Positions 1 through 9,040 of a DNA stretch of 29,087 bases are shown piece after piece (the first letter of the stretch is position 1; each line of letters starts with the position of its first letter). Below the pieces are notes generated by a model. The model ran no database searches, was not told where the DNA came from, and saw nothing but the letters and a program-made list of their open reading frames with translations. Position numbers and translations under genes: made by a program. The stretch covers positions 1-29,087 of the forward strand of contig NZ_CAMLDC010000033.1 in the NCBI RefSeq assembly GCF_946478805.1, read 5' to 3'. The stretch comes from an uncultured Fluviicola sp. (GTDB lineage Bacteria; Bacteroidota; Bacteroidia; Flavobacteriales; Crocinitomicaceae).

Positions 1-1
1 G

Positions 2-688
2 AAAATTTGCTCCGATAAAACCTTGCGCCTGTTACAGGAATGCTTGAAAGGAGTTGTGAAACGTGGAACGGGTAGTGCTTTGAAATCCGCCCTTTTCGAT
101 ATTGCCGGAAAAACCGGGACGGCTGTGGTTCAAAATGCAGATGGTCGCTATGGCGAAGATGGGAATAAGACGTATCAGGCTTCTTTCGTTGGGTATTTCC
201 CTGCGGATGAACCGCTTTACTCCTGTATAGTTGTTGTAGCGGCTCCTTCAAAAGATATTTATGGGGCAACCGTTTCGGGAACTGTATTTTCTGCAATTGC
301 GAATAAAGTGTATTCCAACTCATTGAGTTATCACAAAGCAATTAACGAAGAGAAGAAACGGGTGAAAGATGCGCCTTTGATCAAGGATGGGAATATCACG
401 GATCTATTGGTGGTTTTGAAGCGTTTGCACTTGCCTTACCAAATGGACGCGTATAGCGAATGGACGAGAGTAAGAACTTCCGATTCCTATATCTCGATTG
501 TTCCGCGCAAAATTTCTTCAACTACGGTTCCGAGTGTTTCAGGATTGACAGCAAAGGATGCGGTTTCCCTGATTGAGCATTTGGGAATGCATGTGTATGT
601 CCGTGGAAGCGGAAAAGTGGTTAAACAAACAATTCCTGCCGGATCACCAGTGGTTCCGGGAGGGTTAATGGAATTGATATTGGAATGA
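2..688 (+). CDS. ftsI: FtsI / penicillin-binding protein 2-3 type transpeptidase with PASTA domain, 3' part
   Basis: This is the C-terminal part of the septal peptidoglycan D,D-transpeptidase; the reading frame is open to the left edge, so the start and the SxxK and SxN motifs lie outside the window. The third penicillin-binding motif is visible as GKTGTA about 36 codons in, at about nt 107-124. It is followed by the usual 'SFVGYFPADEPLYSCIVVV' strand of the transpeptidase fold. The last ~50 residues (from VPSVSGLTAKDA) form one PASTA domain, as in other Bacteroidota FtsI proteins and in SpoVD/PBP2x. The stop codon overlaps the murE start (ATGA), which indicates translational coupling. FtsI cross-links the septal wall in complex with FtsW, whose gene lies downstream. 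Identification as FtsI rather than another class B PBP rests on the KTG motif, the PASTA domain and the dcw position. Confidence 0.95.
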   Translation, partial: KICSDKTLRLLQECLKGVVKRGTGSALKSALFDIAGKTGTAVVQNADGRYGEDGNKTYQASFVGYFPADEPLYSCIVVVAAPSKDIYGATVSGTVFSAIANKVYSNSLSYHKAINEEKKRVKDAPLIKDGNITDLLVVLKRLHLPYQMDAYSEWTRVRTSDSYISIVPRKISSTTVPSVSGLTAKDAVSLIEHLGMHVYVRGSGKVVKQTIPAGSPVVPGGLMELILE

Positions 689-2148
689 AAACGTTAAATG
701 AAATAGCTAAAGCAACGAAAGTCACGCAGTGGGTTGGTCCAACTGATGTGTCTCTTTCTGCGCTTGTTTCAGATTCCAGGAAAGCGGTTTCGGGAACGCT
801 TTTCATTGCTGTGAAAGGAACAAAAGTGGATGCACATGATTTTATTCCACAAGTTATAGAAAAGGGTTGTACTGCGATTATTGCGGAACGCGTTGTTGAC
901 GTTCCGCCGCATGTAACCTTATTGGTTGTTCCCGATACAGCTTTGGCTTTGGGAGAATTGGCGCATGCGTTTTATGATTATCCGTCGCGGTCATTGGAAT
1001 TGGTTGGTGTAACCGGAACAAACGGAAAAACCACGACAACGACACTTTTACACGATTTGTATACCGAATTGGGATATAAAGTAGGATTGATTTCCACGGT
1101 GGTGAACCTGATTGGAAAAGAAGCGATACCATCCACGCACACGACACCCGATCCGATTGCATTGAATGCCTTGCTAGCGGATATGGTTGCTCAAGGTTGT
1201 TCCTACTGTTTCATGGAAGTTAGCTCCCATGCGGTGAGTCAGCACCGAATTGCCGGATTGGTTTTTAAAGGTGGGGCATTTACGAACATCACGCACGACC
1301 ATTTGGATTATCACGGCACTTTCAAAGCATATATAGAAGCGAAAAAAGCCTTTTTTGACGGATTGGGAAAAGGTGCTTTTGCTTTGGTGAATGCAGATGA
1401 TAAGAATGGAATGGTGATGGTGCAGAATACCCAGGCCAAGATTTCCACATTCGCATTGAAGACCCACGCGGATTTCAAAGTGAAGGTGTTGGAGAATAGC
1501 TTCAGCGGCTTGCTTCTGACCATGAATGGAATTGAGTTGTGGACACGCCTGATCGGAGATTTCAATGCCTATAATATCGCAACGGTATATGGAATAAGCC
1601 AGTTGCTTGGCTCTGATTCAACGGAAGTGCTTACGGTTCTGAGCAAATTGGAAGCGGTTGATGGGCGTTTTCAATTTACAAAAAGTGAAACAACGGATAT
1701 AACGGCGGTTGTGGATTATGCACACACGCCGGATGCATTGGAAAATGTGTTGAAGACCATTGAAAATATTCGCACACGAAACGAGCAAGTCATTACCGTT
1801 GTTGGTTGTGGCGGTGATCGCGATGCCTTGAAGAGACCGGAAATGGCGCGTATTGCTTGCGAATTGAGCGATAAGGTCATTTTAACTTCAGATAACCCTC
1901 GAACAGAAGACCCGGCAGAAATCTTGAAACAGATGGAGGCTGGTGTCGGAGCACACCAAAGTATGAAGGTGCTTTCCATTTTGGATCGCGACCAAGCTAT
2001 TAAAACTGCAGTTTCCCTCGCCCAGCCGAAAGATATCATTCTGATCGCCGGAAAGGGACACGAAAAGTACCAGGAGATCAATGGGGTGAAACACCCCTTT
2101 GATGATTTCGATGTTGTAAAAAATTACTTCACTAAACTGAAAAAATAA
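685..2148 (+). CDS. murE: UDP-MurNAc-tripeptide synthetase MurE (meso-diaminopimelate type)
   Basis: Cytoplasmic ATP-dependent Mur ligase that adds the third amino acid to UDP-MurNAc-L-Ala-D-Glu. The protein has 487 residues, normal for MurE. The P-loop is GTNGKTTTT at residues 111-119, the UDP-substrate motif STHTTPDP is at 150-157, and the N-terminal domain has the MurE-type 'SDSR' at 29-32. The DNPR motif at residues 403-406 is the known signature for meso-diaminopimelate rather than lysine, so the organism should have DAP-type peptidoglycan. The start overlaps the ftsI stop by 4 nt and the end overlaps mraY by 1 nt (TAATG), so it is part of one tightly coupled operon. Nothing in the sequence looks broken. 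Confidence 0.98.
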   Translation: MKTLNEIAKATKVTQWVGPTDVSLSALVSDSRKAVSGTLFIAVKGTKVDAHDFIPQVIEKGCTAIIAERVVDVPPHVTLLVVPDTALALGELAHAFYDYPSRSLELVGVTGTNGKTTTTTLLHDLYTELGYKVGLISTVVNLIGKEAIPSTHTTPDPIALNALLADMVAQGCSYCFMEVSSHAVSQHRIAGLVFKGGAFTNITHDHLDYHGTFKAYIEAKKAFFDGLGKGAFALVNADDKNGMVMVQNTQAKISTFALKTHADFKVKVLENSFSGLLLTMNGIELWTRLIGDFNAYNIATVYGISQLLGSDSTEVLTVLSKLEAVDGRFQFTKSETTDITAVVDYAHTPDALENVLKTIENIRTRNEQVITVVGCGGDRDALKRPEMARIACELSDKVILTSDNPRTEDPAEILKQMEAGVGAHQSMKVLSILDRDQAIKTAVSLAQPKDIILIAGKGHEKYQEINGVKHPFDDFDVVKNYFTKLKK

Positions 2149-3398
2149 TGCTGACGTATTTATTTAATTATTTAGCAGAAATGGATTTCCCGGGAGCGGG
2201 TCTTTTCCATTACATCTCATTCAGGGCAGCAATGGCGTTGATTACATCGCTTATTGTCTCTATTATTTTCGGGAAACGCCTGATCAATTTGTTGCGCCGT
2301 CAGCAAATCGGGGAAACAGTTCGTGATTTGGGTTTGGCGGGTCAGATCGAGAAATCCGGAACGCCAACCATGGGAGGAATCATTATTCTTTCTGCGATTT
2401 TAATCCCGACACTTTTATTTGCGAAACTGCACAATGTATATGTATTCACCATGTTATTGGCAACGGTTTGGTTGGGTGCGATTGGTCTGATCGATGATTA
2501 TATCAAAGTGTTCAAGAAAAACAAGGAGGGTCTGAAAGGAAAATTCAAGGTGGTTGGTCAGATCGGAGTGGGTGTCATCGTTGGTTCGATTCTGTATTTC
2601 CATCCGGATGTACAAGTGCACAAGAAAGTTGCTGCAAATTATCAGCTGCAGGCAGGTGAATCATTTGTAACACACCAACACTCGAAAGATGTGGTGGATA
2701 CGATTCCTTCCAAATGGATTGTGACCCGGGATATGACCACGACAATTCCCTTTGTAAAGAACAACGAATTCAATTACAACTGGTTGATCGGTGATATCGA
2801 TAAATCTTACGGATGGGCGCTTTTTATCCCGTTTGTGATCATTGTGGTAATTGCTGTTTCCAATGGAGCAAATATGACCGACGGATTGGATGGTCTGGCC
2901 ACGGGAACGAGTGCAATTGCCGGAATAGCTTTGGCTGTTTTGGCTTATGTTACCTCCAATGTTCATTTCGCGGATTACCTGAATGTGATGTATGTCCCGT
3001 ATGCGGAAGAACTCGTGATTTTTATTGCTGCGTTTGTGGGGGCTTGTATCGGGTTTTTGTGGTACAACAGTTATCCTGCACAGGTTTTCATGGGAGATAC
3101 GGGAAGTTTGGCTTTGGGAGGAATCATCGCAGTATTTGCCATTTCCATTCGCAAGGAATTATTGATCCCGGTATTGTGTGGAATTTTCTTGGTCGAGAAT
3201 TTATCTGTCATTATGCAGGTTGGTTATTTCAAATACACGAAAAAACGATTTGGTGAAGGACGCCGCATTTTCAGAATGGCTCCTTTGCATCACCATTATC
3301 AGAAAAAAGGATTGCACGAAGCAAAAATTGTTTCCCGCTTCTGGATTGTAGCAATCCTGTTGGCTGTAGTATCCATCGTAACCCTGAAACTGCGTTAA
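2148..3398 (+). CDS. mraY: Phospho-MurNAc-pentapeptide transferase MraY
   Basis: Integral inner-membrane enzyme that transfers phospho-MurNAc-pentapeptide to undecaprenyl phosphate to make lipid I. Family motifs are intact: the aspartate pair in LIDDYIKV (D116-D117), [12 protein letters not shown] from residue 242, [11 protein letters not shown] from residue 315, and the histidine cluster APLHHHY from residue 378. At 416 residues it is some 55 residues longer than the roughly 360 of the E. coli enzyme. The extra length is a hydrophilic stretch at about residues 150-215, between membrane segments, which is typical of Bacteroidota MraY. It overlaps murE and murD by 1 nt on each side, so the three genes are probably translated in a coupled way. 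Confidence 0.98.
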   Translation: MLTYLFNYLAEMDFPGAGLFHYISFRAAMALITSLIVSIIFGKRLINLLRRQQIGETVRDLGLAGQIEKSGTPTMGGIIILSAILIPTLLFAKLHNVYVFTMLLATVWLGAIGLIDDYIKVFKKNKEGLKGKFKVVGQIGVGVIVGSILYFHPDVQVHKKVAANYQLQAGESFVTHQHSKDVVDTIPSKWIVTRDMTTTIPFVKNNEFNYNWLIGDIDKSYGWALFIPFVIIVVIAVSNGANMTDGLDGLATGTSAIAGIALAVLAYVTSNVHFADYLNVMYVPYAEELVIFIAAFVGACIGFLWYNSYPAQVFMGDTGSLALGGIIAVFAISIRKELLIPVLCGIFLVENLSVIMQVGYFKYTKKRFGEGRRIFRMAPLHHHYQKKGLHEAKIVSRFWIVAILLAVVSIVTLKLR

Positions 3399-4741
3399 TG
3401 AACATTCAAAACAAAATAGTAGTTGTTTTGGGCGCCGGCGAAAGTGGTGTCGGTGCTGCCATTCTTGCAAAAGTGAAGGGTGCGAAAGTGTTTGTTTCGG
3501 ATTTTGGCGCAATCAAGGATTCTTTCCAGTCCGAATTGAATGATCACCAATTGGAGTGGGAGCAAGGTTCACATACTATGAATCGCGTTTTGGAGGCTGA
3601 TCTGGTGATCAAATCTCCCGGAATTCCGGAAAAAGCGCCGGTCATGAAAGCAATTCGCGAAAAAGGGATCAAAGTGATTTCCGAGATTGAATTTGCAGGA
3701 TATTTCACCACGGCGAAAAAAGTGTGTATCACGGGAAGCAACGGGAAAACCACAACGACGATGCTGATTCATCACATGTTGAAGAAAGCCGGGTTGAATG
3801 TGGGACTGGCTGGAAATGTGGGGTACAGTTTTGCGAAGCAGGTGGCATTGGAAAACAACGAGATCTATGTTTTGGAATTGAGTTCATTCCAGTTGGATGA
3901 TATGGAAGATTTCAAGGCGGAAATTGCGATTCTGACAAACATTACACCGGATCACCTGGATCGTTACGAGTACAACATGCAATTGTATGTGAATTCGAAG
4001 TTCCGAATCCTGAATAATCAAACAGCGGATGATTATTTCATCTACAATGCAGACGATAAAACAATAATGGCCGAACTGGAGAAACGCTCCGTTCCGGCAA
4101 AAAAACTTCCTTTTTCATTGACGCAGGAATTTGAACAGGGAGCATATGTAGCAAACAAACAACTCATCATAAACTTTAACAATCAATTCACTATGTCTAT
4201 ACATGAACTAGCTTTGAAGGGTAAGCACAATACCCAAAATTCCCTGGCCTCCGGGCTTGCGGGAAGAATCCTTGATATTCGCAAGGAAATCGTGCGTGAA
4301 AGTCTGTCCGACTTCGTAAATGTGGAACACCGTTTGGAATTTGTAGCCAAAGTGTGCGGCATTGAATTCATCAATGATTCCAAGGCGACCAATATAAACT
4401 CGACGTGGTTTGCATTGGAGAGCATGGAGCAGCCTACCATTTGGATTGTCGGAGGTGTTGATAAAGGAAATGACTATTCCGAATTGGTGGAACTGGTGAA
4501 GGAAAAGGTGAAAGCAATTATTTGCCTTGGAAAAGATAATCAGAAGATCATCGATGCTTTTTCGGAGTATGTAGAGACAATCGTTGAAGCGGGTTCTGCA
4601 ATGGAAGCTGTTGCGTATGGTTACCGTTTGGCAAAAAAGGACGAAACAGTCTTGTTGTCTCCGGCTTGTGCGAGTTTTGACCTGTTCGAAAATTACGAAG
4701 ACAGAGGAAATCAATTTAAAGAGGCAGTTCGTTCACTTTAA
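3398..4741 (+). CDS. murD: UDP-MurNAc-L-alanine:D-glutamate ligase MurD
   Basis: Cytoplasmic Mur ligase that adds D-glutamate to UDP-MurNAc-L-Ala. The N-terminal Rossmann-like domain starts with VVVLGAGESGVG. The P-loop GSNGKTTTT is at residues 113-121, the SSFQLD segment of the central domain follows, and the C-terminal ligase motif NDSKATN is at 326-332. The protein has 447 residues, the usual size. The start overlaps the mraY stop by 1 nt. Unlike the preceding junctions it is followed by a gene I do not recognise instead of directly by ftsW. Confidence 0.98.
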   Translation: MNIQNKIVVVLGAGESGVGAAILAKVKGAKVFVSDFGAIKDSFQSELNDHQLEWEQGSHTMNRVLEADLVIKSPGIPEKAPVMKAIREKGIKVISEIEFAGYFTTAKKVCITGSNGKTTTTMLIHHMLKKAGLNVGLAGNVGYSFAKQVALENNEIYVLELSSFQLDDMEDFKAEIAILTNITPDHLDRYEYNMQLYVNSKFRILNNQTADDYFIYNADDKTIMAELEKRSVPAKKLPFSLTQEFEQGAYVANKQLIINFNNQFTMSIHELALKGKHNTQNSLASGLAGRILDIRKEIVRESLSDFVNVEHRLEFVAKVCGIEFINDSKATNINSTWFALESMEQPTIWIVGGVDKGNDYSELVELVKEKVKAIICLGKDNQKIIDAFSEYVETIVEAGSAMEAVAYGYRLAKKDETVLLSPACASFDLFENYEDRGNQFKEAVRSL

Positions 4742-4751
4742 ACGGGAAGTC

Positions 4752-5219
4752 ATGGAAATTAAAAAGGTTGATCAGCAGGCTCAACTGCTTCAAGCTCGAA
4801 AAGAGTCCTTGGAAGCAGCTGAGAGAATGTCCCTGAGACCACTAGGAAAACTCTGGGGAATGGATGTATTTACATGGTACAAACCATCAATTGTTGAACT
4901 TTCTGCAACGATTTCTACATTTCCATTTCCTGTTTTTTGGTTATCGAATGAACTGAGTATTCAGGAAATGGCTCAAGTGGATCCAGAAACATTGCGCTCC
5001 ATTCAGTGGTGCGCCCAATTCGACAATCCGCAACTTTCGATCCCTTCCGATATTATTTCCTTTATGCCTTTGGTTACGGGAACTGAATCGTTAGAGGATG
5101 CATTGGAATTTTTGAAAAAAACGAAACAGGCAAGACACATTTTACTCTTTACCGTTCAGGGAAATGAATGGAAGACAAAAATGGAGGTCTTTGAGAACTT
5201 TGTTAAGCTACATCAATAA
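4752..5219 (+). CDS. Uncharacterised 155-residue protein inserted between murD and ftsW
   Basis: I do not recognise this protein. I chose the ATG at 4752 because it lies 10 nt after the murD stop; longer in-frame starts would run inside murD. The product is 155 residues, with no signal peptide and no clear membrane segment, so it is probably cytoplasmic. The first ~30 residues are charged and helix-prone (many K, Q, E). The middle is rich in hydrophobic and aromatic residues (FPFPVFWLS). The C-terminal part reads like a Rossmann-type strand-helix-strand: SFMPLVTGTESLEDALEFL, then HILLFTVQG. That last part weakly resembles the end of MurD just upstream (a GSAMEAVAYG helix followed by the TVLLS strand), but this is only an eye comparison. 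It ends 3 nt before ftsW, so it is co-transcribed with the division genes. A cell-wall or divisome role is inferred from position alone. Confidence 0.85.
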   Translation: MEIKKVDQQAQLLQARKESLEAAERMSLRPLGKLWGMDVFTWYKPSIVELSATISTFPFPVFWLSNELSIQEMAQVDPETLRSIQWCAQFDNPQLSIPSDIISFMPLVTGTESLEDALEFLKKTKQARHILLFTVQGNEWKTKMEVFENFVKLHQ

Positions 5220-5222
5220 AAA

Positions 5223-6398
5223 ATGGTACAGTTTCTAAGAAAACACTTTAAAGGAGATTTGGTGATTTGGGTGATTACGCTCATATTACTTGGGTTTTCA
5301 TTGGTTTCTGTCTACAGTTTCGTTCCGATCTTGGTGAAGATCGAGGGGGGAACTCCATTTAAGTATTTGTTCAAGCATTTTATTTATATACTTCTGGCTG
5401 TTTTGGCAATGTATTGGGTTCATAAACGGGATCCGATGTACATTTCCAAGATGTCCAAAATCATTTATTACGGCTCGATTGCCTTATTGATTTTTACACT
5501 TTTCTTCGGAACCAAGGTGAATGAAGCAGGTCGATGGGTGAAGATTCCATTTGTGGGATTAACTTTCCAGTCTTCGGATTTTGCCAAATTAGCTTTGCTG
5601 ATTTACGTTTCAAGAATGCTGGTCAAAAAGAAGGACGAGATGAATGATTGGAAAAAAGGCTTTTTACCGGTTATGGCACCGATAGTTATTATTTGTGGGT
5701 TGATTGTTAAGGATAACTTTTCAACGGCTGCCATACTGTTCATGATTAGCTTTACTATGCTATTCCTCGGAAGGGTCCCGTTTTCCAAGCTTTTTTCAGT
5801 CATCTTTGCCGGGGTGCTCCTGTTTGTAATGGCCATCGGTTTGCACAAAGCTTTGCCGGATCTGAATATTTTACCCCGTTACGAAACATGGGTGAATCGA
5901 TTCACAAACCGCTATGAAAATGCGGATGACATTGATGCACCTGGGAATATGCAGGCAAAAAGTGCTGAACAAGCCATCTATTTGGGAGGCTTTTTTGGTC
6001 AGGGTGTTGGAAAAGGAAAAGTAAAGGAATTTATCCCGGAAGCCTATGCCGATTTTTTCTTCGCATCTTTTGTGGAAGAATTCGGTTCGTTTGCAGCCAT
6101 GATCCTGGTTTTGCTCTACCTGATCATGCTGTATCGGATTATGCGTATTGCCCTCCGGTCGGACCAGCTCTTTGAGACTTATGTCTGTTTGGGGATCGGA
6201 ATTCTTCTTCTCTCTCAGGCAGCTGTGAATATGATGGTTTGTACGGGAATCTTCCCGGTTACTGGTCAAAACATGCCTTTCCTGGCAATGGGAGGCTCCG
6301 CCATGATTATGGCGTGTGTAGGAATTGGAATTGTGCAAGGCGTTGCTCAAAAACAAGAAGAAAAAACTGCTGTAGAATCTGAAAGTGTTTTTGCATGA
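5223..6398 (+). CDS. ftsW: FtsW, SEDS-family septal peptidoglycan polymerase
   Basis: Polytopic inner-membrane glycosyltransferase of the SEDS family that polymerises lipid II at the septum with FtsI. The protein has 391 residues with about ten hydrophobic segments. The conserved segment before the last membrane helices is present: GQGVGKGKVKEF, then PEAYADF at residues 272-278, which corresponds to the family's P-E-A-x-x-D-F signature, followed by FVEEFG. The typical end 'TGIFPVTGQNMPFLAMGGS' is also there. It begins 3 nt after the upstream unknown gene and its stop overlaps the murG start (ATGA). Position between murD and murG supports FtsW over the paralogue RodA. Confidence 0.97.
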   Translation: MVQFLRKHFKGDLVIWVITLILLGFSLVSVYSFVPILVKIEGGTPFKYLFKHFIYILLAVLAMYWVHKRDPMYISKMSKIIYYGSIALLIFTLFFGTKVNEAGRWVKIPFVGLTFQSSDFAKLALLIYVSRMLVKKKDEMNDWKKGFLPVMAPIVIICGLIVKDNFSTAAILFMISFTMLFLGRVPFSKLFSVIFAGVLLFVMAIGLHKALPDLNILPRYETWVNRFTNRYENADDIDAPGNMQAKSAEQAIYLGGFFGQGVGKGKVKEFIPEAYADFFFASFVEEFGSFAAMILVLLYLIMLYRIMRIALRSDQLFETYVCLGIGILLLSQAAVNMMVCTGIFPVTGQNMPFLAMGGSAMIMACVGIGIVQGVAQKQEEKTAVESESVFA

Positions 6399-7498
6399 AA
6401 GAGTTGAAAAAAATAGTGATATCAGGTGGCGGGACAGGCGGACACATCTTTCCTGCTTTGGCAATTGCCAACGAGATCAAAAAACGCAATCCGGATGCGG
6501 AAATACTTTTTGTAGGTGCGGAAGGGAAAATGGAGATGGAAAAAATTCCGGCTGCAGGATACAAGATTGTAGGTTTGCCCATTGTAGGTTTGCAACGGAA
6601 GTTAACGGTGAAGAATCTGGCTCTCCCTTTCAAGCTGATGAAAAGCCTTTCGTTGGCGAAGAAAATCCTGAAAGACTTTAAACCTGAAGTGGTGATCGGA
6701 GTGGGTGGTTATGCAAGTGGCCCGACTTTGAAAATGGCGCAACGTTTGGGTATTCCAACCTTGATCCAGGAGCAGAATTCCTATCCGGGTAAGACGAATC
6801 GCTTGTTGGCGAAAAAAGTGAAAGCAGTTTGTACGGCATACGAAGGATTGGAAAGCGTCTTTCCTCCGGCAACTATTCGCCTGACAGGAAACCCGGTGCG
6901 AGAGGAGTTGAATCAAACATCCCGCAATAGGGAAGAATCATTCAGGGAATTCCCGAGTTTGGATCCTGCTAAGAAGACAATTTTGGTAATGGGAGGAAGT
7001 TTAGGTGCGCGAACCTTGAATGAAGGAGTTCTTCATGGAATGAATTTGCTGGAAGAAGCCAACACGCAAATTTTGTGGCAGTGTGGAAAATATTATTTTG
7101 AATCGATGCGGGAAGAATTGGAGGCGCATAAAAAAGCTCCGATCTACTTGACTGATTTCATTGCACGAATGGATGCGGCGTATGGTGTTGCGGATGTGAT
7201 TGTTTCGAGAGCGGGGGCATTGTCGATCTCTGAATTGTGCATTGTCGGGAAACCGGCTATTTTGGTTCCTTCTCCGAATGTTTCCGAAGATCACCAAACG
7301 AAGAATGCAATGGCTTTGGTAAATTCAAAAGCAGCGGTTCTGATCAAGGATTCGGAAGCGAAAGATCAGTTGATTTCCAGGGCGCTCGAATTGATGAAAG
7401 AAGAAGATCAGATGCATGAGTTACGCATTGCAATTAAACGCATGGCAAAACCGAATGCAACGGCAGATATTGTGGATGTGATAGAAAATTTGGTGTAA
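6395..7498 (+). CDS. murG: UDP-GlcNAc:lipid I N-acetylglucosaminyltransferase MurG
   Basis: Peripheral inner-membrane GT-B glycosyltransferase that converts lipid I to lipid II. It has 367 residues, as expected. The N-terminal glycine-rich loop GGGTGGHIFPA begins at residue 11, and the second one, MGGSLGARTLNE, begins at about residue 199. The UDP-GlcNAc-binding segment GKPAILVPSPNVSEDHQTKN is near residue 290. The start codon overlaps the ftsW stop by 4 nt, so the two are probably translationally coupled. It is the last gene before the 176-bp gap that carries an inverted repeat pair. Confidence 0.98.
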   Translation: MKELKKIVISGGGTGGHIFPALAIANEIKKRNPDAEILFVGAEGKMEMEKIPAAGYKIVGLPIVGLQRKLTVKNLALPFKLMKSLSLAKKILKDFKPEVVIGVGGYASGPTLKMAQRLGIPTLIQEQNSYPGKTNRLLAKKVKAVCTAYEGLESVFPPATIRLTGNPVREELNQTSRNREESFREFPSLDPAKKTILVMGGSLGARTLNEGVLHGMNLLEEANTQILWQCGKYYFESMREELEAHKKAPIYLTDFIARMDAAYGVADVIVSRAGALSISELCIVGKPAILVPSPNVSEDHQTKNAMALVNSKAAVLIKDSEAKDQLISRALELMKEEDQMHELRIAIKRMAKPNATADIVDVIENLV

Positions 7499-7511
7499 GC
7501 ACACCGGATCA

Positions 7512-7665
7512 ATTCCCCCTTTGGAGGGGGATAAAGGGGGAGGAAAGCTGAGTTGCATTCTAAACCTGAAATGAAAAGTAGAATGATTGGATAATCGGTG
7601 GGAAGATAATTTTATCAATATGATTTAATGAATCCTCCCCCTCAGTCCCCCTCCAAAGGGGGAGG
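7512..7665. repeat. Inverted pair of GC-rich REP-like repeats (possible MITE) between murG and murC
   Basis: Two arms, 7512-7544 and 7633-7665, are inverted copies of each other with 28 of 33 positions matching by my alignment. Each arm contains its own hairpin CCCCCT-TTGG-AGGGGG (or complement) and a second G5 run, GGGGGAGG. They are separated by about 88 bp of ordinary AT-rich sequence without a gene. The G and C runs are quite unlike the surrounding sequence. The layout, two inverted palindromic units filling an intergenic gap, is that of paired REP elements or a small MITE. No transposase is present in the window, so mobility would have to come from elsewhere. Confidence 0.85.
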
Positions 7666-7674
7666 TTTGAAAAA
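7658..7674 (+). promoter_or_regulatory. Shine-Dalgarno-like GGAGG supplied by the repeat, upstream of murC
   Basis: The right arm of the repeat ends in GGGGGAGG, with GGAGG at 7661-7665, nine bases before the murC ATG at 7675. This is the best Shine-Dalgarno match I see in the window; other starts here have only A-rich or weak purine leaders, as is usual in Bacteroidota. If the arm folds, the same G run would be paired and hidden. Its actual use by ribosomes is inferred. Confidence 0.4.
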
Positions 7675-9039
7675 ATGGATTTAAACAACATAAAACGGTT
7701 TTATTTCATTGGCATCGGCGGAATCGGGATGTCAGCTCTGGCACGTTATTTCAAAGCGAAAGGTTTTGACGTGACCGGATATGACAAAACTCCTTCTCCA
7801 TTAACAGATGAATTGCAAAAGGAAGGAATAGCGGTACATTTCGAAGATCTGGGTGATAAAATTCCTTCTGCATACCAGGATATTGACTCAACCTTAGTTG
7901 TATTTACACCTGCAATTCCCAAAAATATGGGTGAGCTGGTTTATGTACAGCAAAACCATAACGTATTAAAGAGAAGTGAAGTATTGGGACTGATTACCCA
8001 AACGAGCAGAGGATTAGGAGTTGCCGGAACGCATGGTAAAACCACCACTTCAACCATGTTGGCTTATGTCTTAAGTCAATCCCATTTGAAATGTTCCGCA
8101 TTTTTGGGAGGGATTTCCTCCAACTTCAATTCGAACGTTCTCGTGAATGCCTCAGCCGACTATTCGGTGATCGAAGCAGATGAATTTGATCGTTCGTTCC
8201 TTCGGTTGAAACCATATGCAAGTATTATTACAGCCATGGATCCAGATCATCTGGATATTTACGGGACAACTGAATCATTTATTGCAGGATTCCAGGAATA
8301 TGCGGACAAGCACAAAGAAAACCACTTGTTGATTTATAAATACGGCCTGCCACTTCGCCAAAGTGGTTTCAGAGGTATTTCATATGGAATTAATGAACCG
8401 AAAGCCCAGGTTTTTGGAACCGACCTGCAGTATGAGCAAGGGGAATTCTTTATGGATATCCATTTTGGTTTGGAAACATGGAAAGCAGTGGCGCTTGGGC
8501 TCCCGGGCATCCATAATGCTGAAAATGCTTTGGCGGTAGCTGCGATGTGCAAGGAATTGGGACTTTCTGAAACTGAAATTCGTTCGGGATTGAAAGATTT
8601 CAGGGGAGTCAAAAGACGCTTTGAATACCAGGTTCGAACAGAAAAGTTGATTTATATCGATGATTACGCACATCATCCTACTGAAATTGCGGCGCTTGTT
8701 TCATCGATTCGGCTATTGTATCCGGCTAAGCGAGTTATTGGAATTTTCCAACCTCACTTGTTTTCGCGGACTCGCGATTTTGAAGATGGATTTGTGAATG
8801 AATTAGCCAAATTGGATGAAGTGATCATCCTGCCGATTTATCCTGCAAGAGAAGAACCGATTCCGGGTGTTACGAGTGATGAATTGGTGCGGAAGATTGG
8901 TGTCAAAGCAAGTTTAAAAACTCCGGAGCAAGTGCTTGAATTTGCAGATGATATTAAAGACGCGGTTGTCTTGACAATTGGTGCAGGAGATATTGACCGG
9001 ATTGTTCCGGAAATGAAAAAAAGATTGGAAAAAAACTGA
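7675..9039 (+). CDS. murC: UDP-MurNAc:L-alanine ligase MurC
   Basis: First Mur ligase of the pathway, adding L-alanine to UDP-MurNAc in the cytoplasm. The N-terminal nucleotide-sugar binding loop is FIGIGGIGMSALARYF (glycines from residue 13), and the P-loop GTHGKTTTS is at residues 118-126, the MurC-specific H variant. Downstream, 'EADEFDRSFL' and DDYAHHPTEI are present. The protein has 454 residues, typical for the family. The ATG at 7675 is the only start that gives the complete N-terminal loop, and it lies just after the inverted repeat pair. ftsQ follows with one base between stop and start. Confidence 0.98.
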   Translation: MDLNNIKRFYFIGIGGIGMSALARYFKAKGFDVTGYDKTPSPLTDELQKEGIAVHFEDLGDKIPSAYQDIDSTLVVFTPAIPKNMGELVYVQQNHNVLKRSEVLGLITQTSRGLGVAGTHGKTTTSTMLAYVLSQSHLKCSAFLGGISSNFNSNVLVNASADYSVIEADEFDRSFLRLKPYASIITAMDPDHLDIYGTTESFIAGFQEYADKHKENHLLIYKYGLPLRQSGFRGISYGINEPKAQVFGTDLQYEQGEFFMDIHFGLETWKAVALGLPGIHNAENALAVAAMCKELGLSETEIRSGLKDFRGVKRRFEYQVRTEKLIYIDDYAHHPTEIAALVSSIRLLYPAKRVIGIFQPHLFSRTRDFEDGFVNELAKLDEVIILPIYPAREEPIPGVTSDELVRKIGVKASLKTPEQVLEFADDIKDAVVLTIGAGDIDRIVPEMKKRLEKN

Positions 9040-9040
9040 T

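Noticed and set aside
4208..4714. 168-codon open frame on the - strand
   Set aside because: Antisense to murD, with no start context or domain; it mirrors the murD codons.
4584..4751. Longer start for the unknown gene between murD and ftsW
   Set aside because: It would overlap murD by about 160 bp in another frame; the ATG at 4752 sits at normal operon spacing.
5871..6464. 197-codon open frame on the - strand across the ftsW-murG junction
   Set aside because: Antisense to two well-supported essential genes, with a low-complexity, Phe/Ser/His-rich product.
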